Source: Betaproteobacteria bacterium (GTDB lineage: Bacteria > Desulfobacterota > Desulfovibrionia > Desulfovibrionales > Desulfovibrionaceae). Taken from it: DNA of 6,356 bases. Position numbers and translations under genes: made by a program. The stretch lies in the NCBI GenBank assembly GCA_009778295.1, contig WRKB01000235.1, forward strand, positions 1-6,356. Reading direction: 5' to 3'. The notes under the pieces were generated by a model. It searched no databases. It saw only the letters and a list, made by a program, of their open reading frames with translations, and was not told where the DNA came from. Numbering within the stretch: position 1 is the first letter of the stretch; the number at the start of each line of letters is the position of its first letter. This document shows positions 5,279 to 6,356 of the stretch, in pieces.

Positions 5279-6356
5279 ATGCGTGTAAAACATTCCGTAG
5301 CGCTTGCGTGTGCACTGCTTTGCCTGAGTCTCTCCCTCCCGATCCGGGCAGCGAGCCTTCCAGATTTCACCCAACTTGCAAAAAATTGTGGAATTGCCGT
5401 GGTCAACATCGGCACGGAACGCACTAGCAAATCCGGGCCTGAAAATTTTTTCGGCGAGATGTTCCGTAACGCTCCTCCAGGTTTTGAGAAATTCTTTGAA
5501 CAGTTTGACGAGCGTTTTCGCGATGGGCAACAACAACGCCCACAACGTAAACAACGTTCTCTGGGGTCTGGGTTCATCATTTCTGAAGACGGCTACATCG
5601 TCACCAACTACCACGTTGTGGCGGATGCTGATGTCATTCGCGTTAATTTTCAGGGCAACAGCCAAAAAAATGAATCTGTCTCTGCTAAATTGATAGGCTC
5701 GGACGAAGAAACCGATCTTGCCTTGCTCAAGGTTGACGTCAAGGATAAATTACCTTCTCTGAAGTTTGGCGACTCGGATGCTTTACAGGTCGGAGCCTGG
5801 GTACTGGCCATCGGCAATCCCTTCGGGCTTGATCATACAGTCACGGCAGGCATTCTTTCTGCCAAGGGCCGCAACATCCATTCCGGCCCCTTCGATAATT
5901 TTCTCCAGACCGATGCCTCCATCAATCCCGGCAACAGCGGTGGACCACTTATTAATATGGAAGGGGAAGTTATCGGTATCAATACAGCTATTATCGCCAG
6001 CGGCCAAGGTATCGGCTTTGCTATCCCCAGCAGCATGGCATCCAAAATTGTGGAACAGATCAAGGATGGTAAAAAAATCCGTCGCGGTTGGATAGGTGTG
6101 ACTATTCAAGATGTTGACAAAAACAGCGCCAAGGCTCTTGGTTTGAACAAAGCGCGCGGCGCGCTGATCGGCTCTGTTATGCCGGGAGAACCCGCCGACA
6201 AGGCGGGAGCCAAAGCCGGAGATATTATCCTTTCTGTAGACGGCAAGGACATTGAAGACTCCAATGCCCTACTGCGTACAATTGCCGGTAAGACCCCCGG
6301 AGCGGAAATCAAGATTATAGTCTGGCGCGACGGCAAATCACATGAATTAACCCTCA
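5279..6356 (+). CDS. degP: Periplasmic serine protease DegP/HtrA (3' end beyond window)
   Basis: 359 codons are visible, with no stop before the window edge. Residues 1-24 are a Sec signal peptide (RVKH, hydrophobic VALACALLCLSLSLPI, likely cleavage after IRA), so the enzyme acts in the periplasm. The trypsin-like domain has the full catalytic triad: His112 (TNYHVV), Asp146 (ETDLALLK) and Ser220 in GNSGGPL (218-224); AIGNPFGL at 177-184 is the family loop. A Gln/Arg-rich stretch (84-93) corresponds to the variable LA loop and follows a Phe-rich segment. The first PDZ domain starts near 262 (RRGWIGVTIQDV, then GALIGSVMPGEPADKAG) and runs to about the edge; a second PDZ domain is expected outside but cannot be seen. 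AAAGGA at 5265-5270 is the ribosome binding site, 8 bases before ATG. It lies 17 bases after the S1 gene without terminator or obvious promoter between, indicating co-transcription. Role: degradation or chaperoning of misfolded envelope proteins. Confidence 0.95.
   Translation, partial: MRVKHSVALACALLCLSLSLPIRAASLPDFTQLAKNCGIAVVNIGTERTSKSGPENFFGEMFRNAPPGFEKFFEQFDERFRDGQQQRPQRKQRSLGSGFIISEDGYIVTNYHVVADADVIRVNFQGNSQKNESVSAKLIGSDEETDLALLKVDVKDKLPSLKFGDSDALQVGAWVLAIGNPFGLDHTVTAGILSAKGRNIHSGPFDNFLQTDASINPGNSGGPLINMEGEVIGINTAIIASGQGIGFAIPSSMASKIVEQIKDGKKIRRGWIGVTIQDVDKNSAKALGLNKARGALIGSVMPGEPADKAGAKAGDIILSVDGKDIEDSNALLRTIAGKTPGAEIKIIVWRDGKSHELTL

Noticed and set aside
5096..5665. Minus-strand frame across the S1-degP junction
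   Set aside because: Shadow frame; both plus-strand genes are clearly coding, with correct signal peptide, RBS and motifs.

Overview
The window looks like chromosomal core-genome DNA from a sulfate-reducer-like delta-proteobacterium (Desulfobacterota), probably a Desulfovibrionaceae relative. This rests on the mid-range GC content, the protein character (a five-domain ribosomal protein S1 followed directly by a DegP/HtrA protease, a HesB-like protein with Sec in place of Cys) and classical SD-led starts. The species assignment is inference; no search was possible.

Layout: (1) 1-241, apparently non-coding DNA upstream of recN, with a weak coding-like trace on the minus strand. (2) 242-1855 (+), recN, an SMC-like DNA-repair ATPase. 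(3) 1899-1950, a perfect 24-bp inverted repeat with a 4-nt loop that serves as a bidirectional terminator between convergent genes. (4) 1961-2290 (-), a HesB/IscA-type iron-sulfur protein whose reading frame is crossed by one in-frame TGA exactly where the family has its first conserved cysteine. A 7-bp hairpin sits 18 nt downstream of that TGA in the message, so the gene is read here as a selenoprotein. Ordinary gene calling would split it or report only the last ~70 residues. (5) 2450-2983 (+), pyrR. (6) 3156-3641 (+), greA, with its own promoter and a short structured leader. (7) 3798-5261 (+), an S1-like protein with five S1 repeats, preceded by a ~115-nt leader with competing hairpins. 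(8) 5279 to the window end (+), a DegP/HtrA periplasmic serine protease, 17 nt after the S1 gene and cut off inside or just after its first PDZ domain.

The genes are mostly housekeeping: recombination repair (recN), Fe-S assembly (HesB-like), pyrimidine control or salvage (pyrR), transcript-cleavage factor (greA), translation (S1) and envelope proteostasis (degP). No mobile element, CRISPR array, tRNA or rRNA gene was seen. The most interesting item is the Sec-containing HesB-like protein with its SECIS-like hairpin. It belongs to a family already described as a bacterial selenoprotein, but it is easily missed or called a pseudogene.
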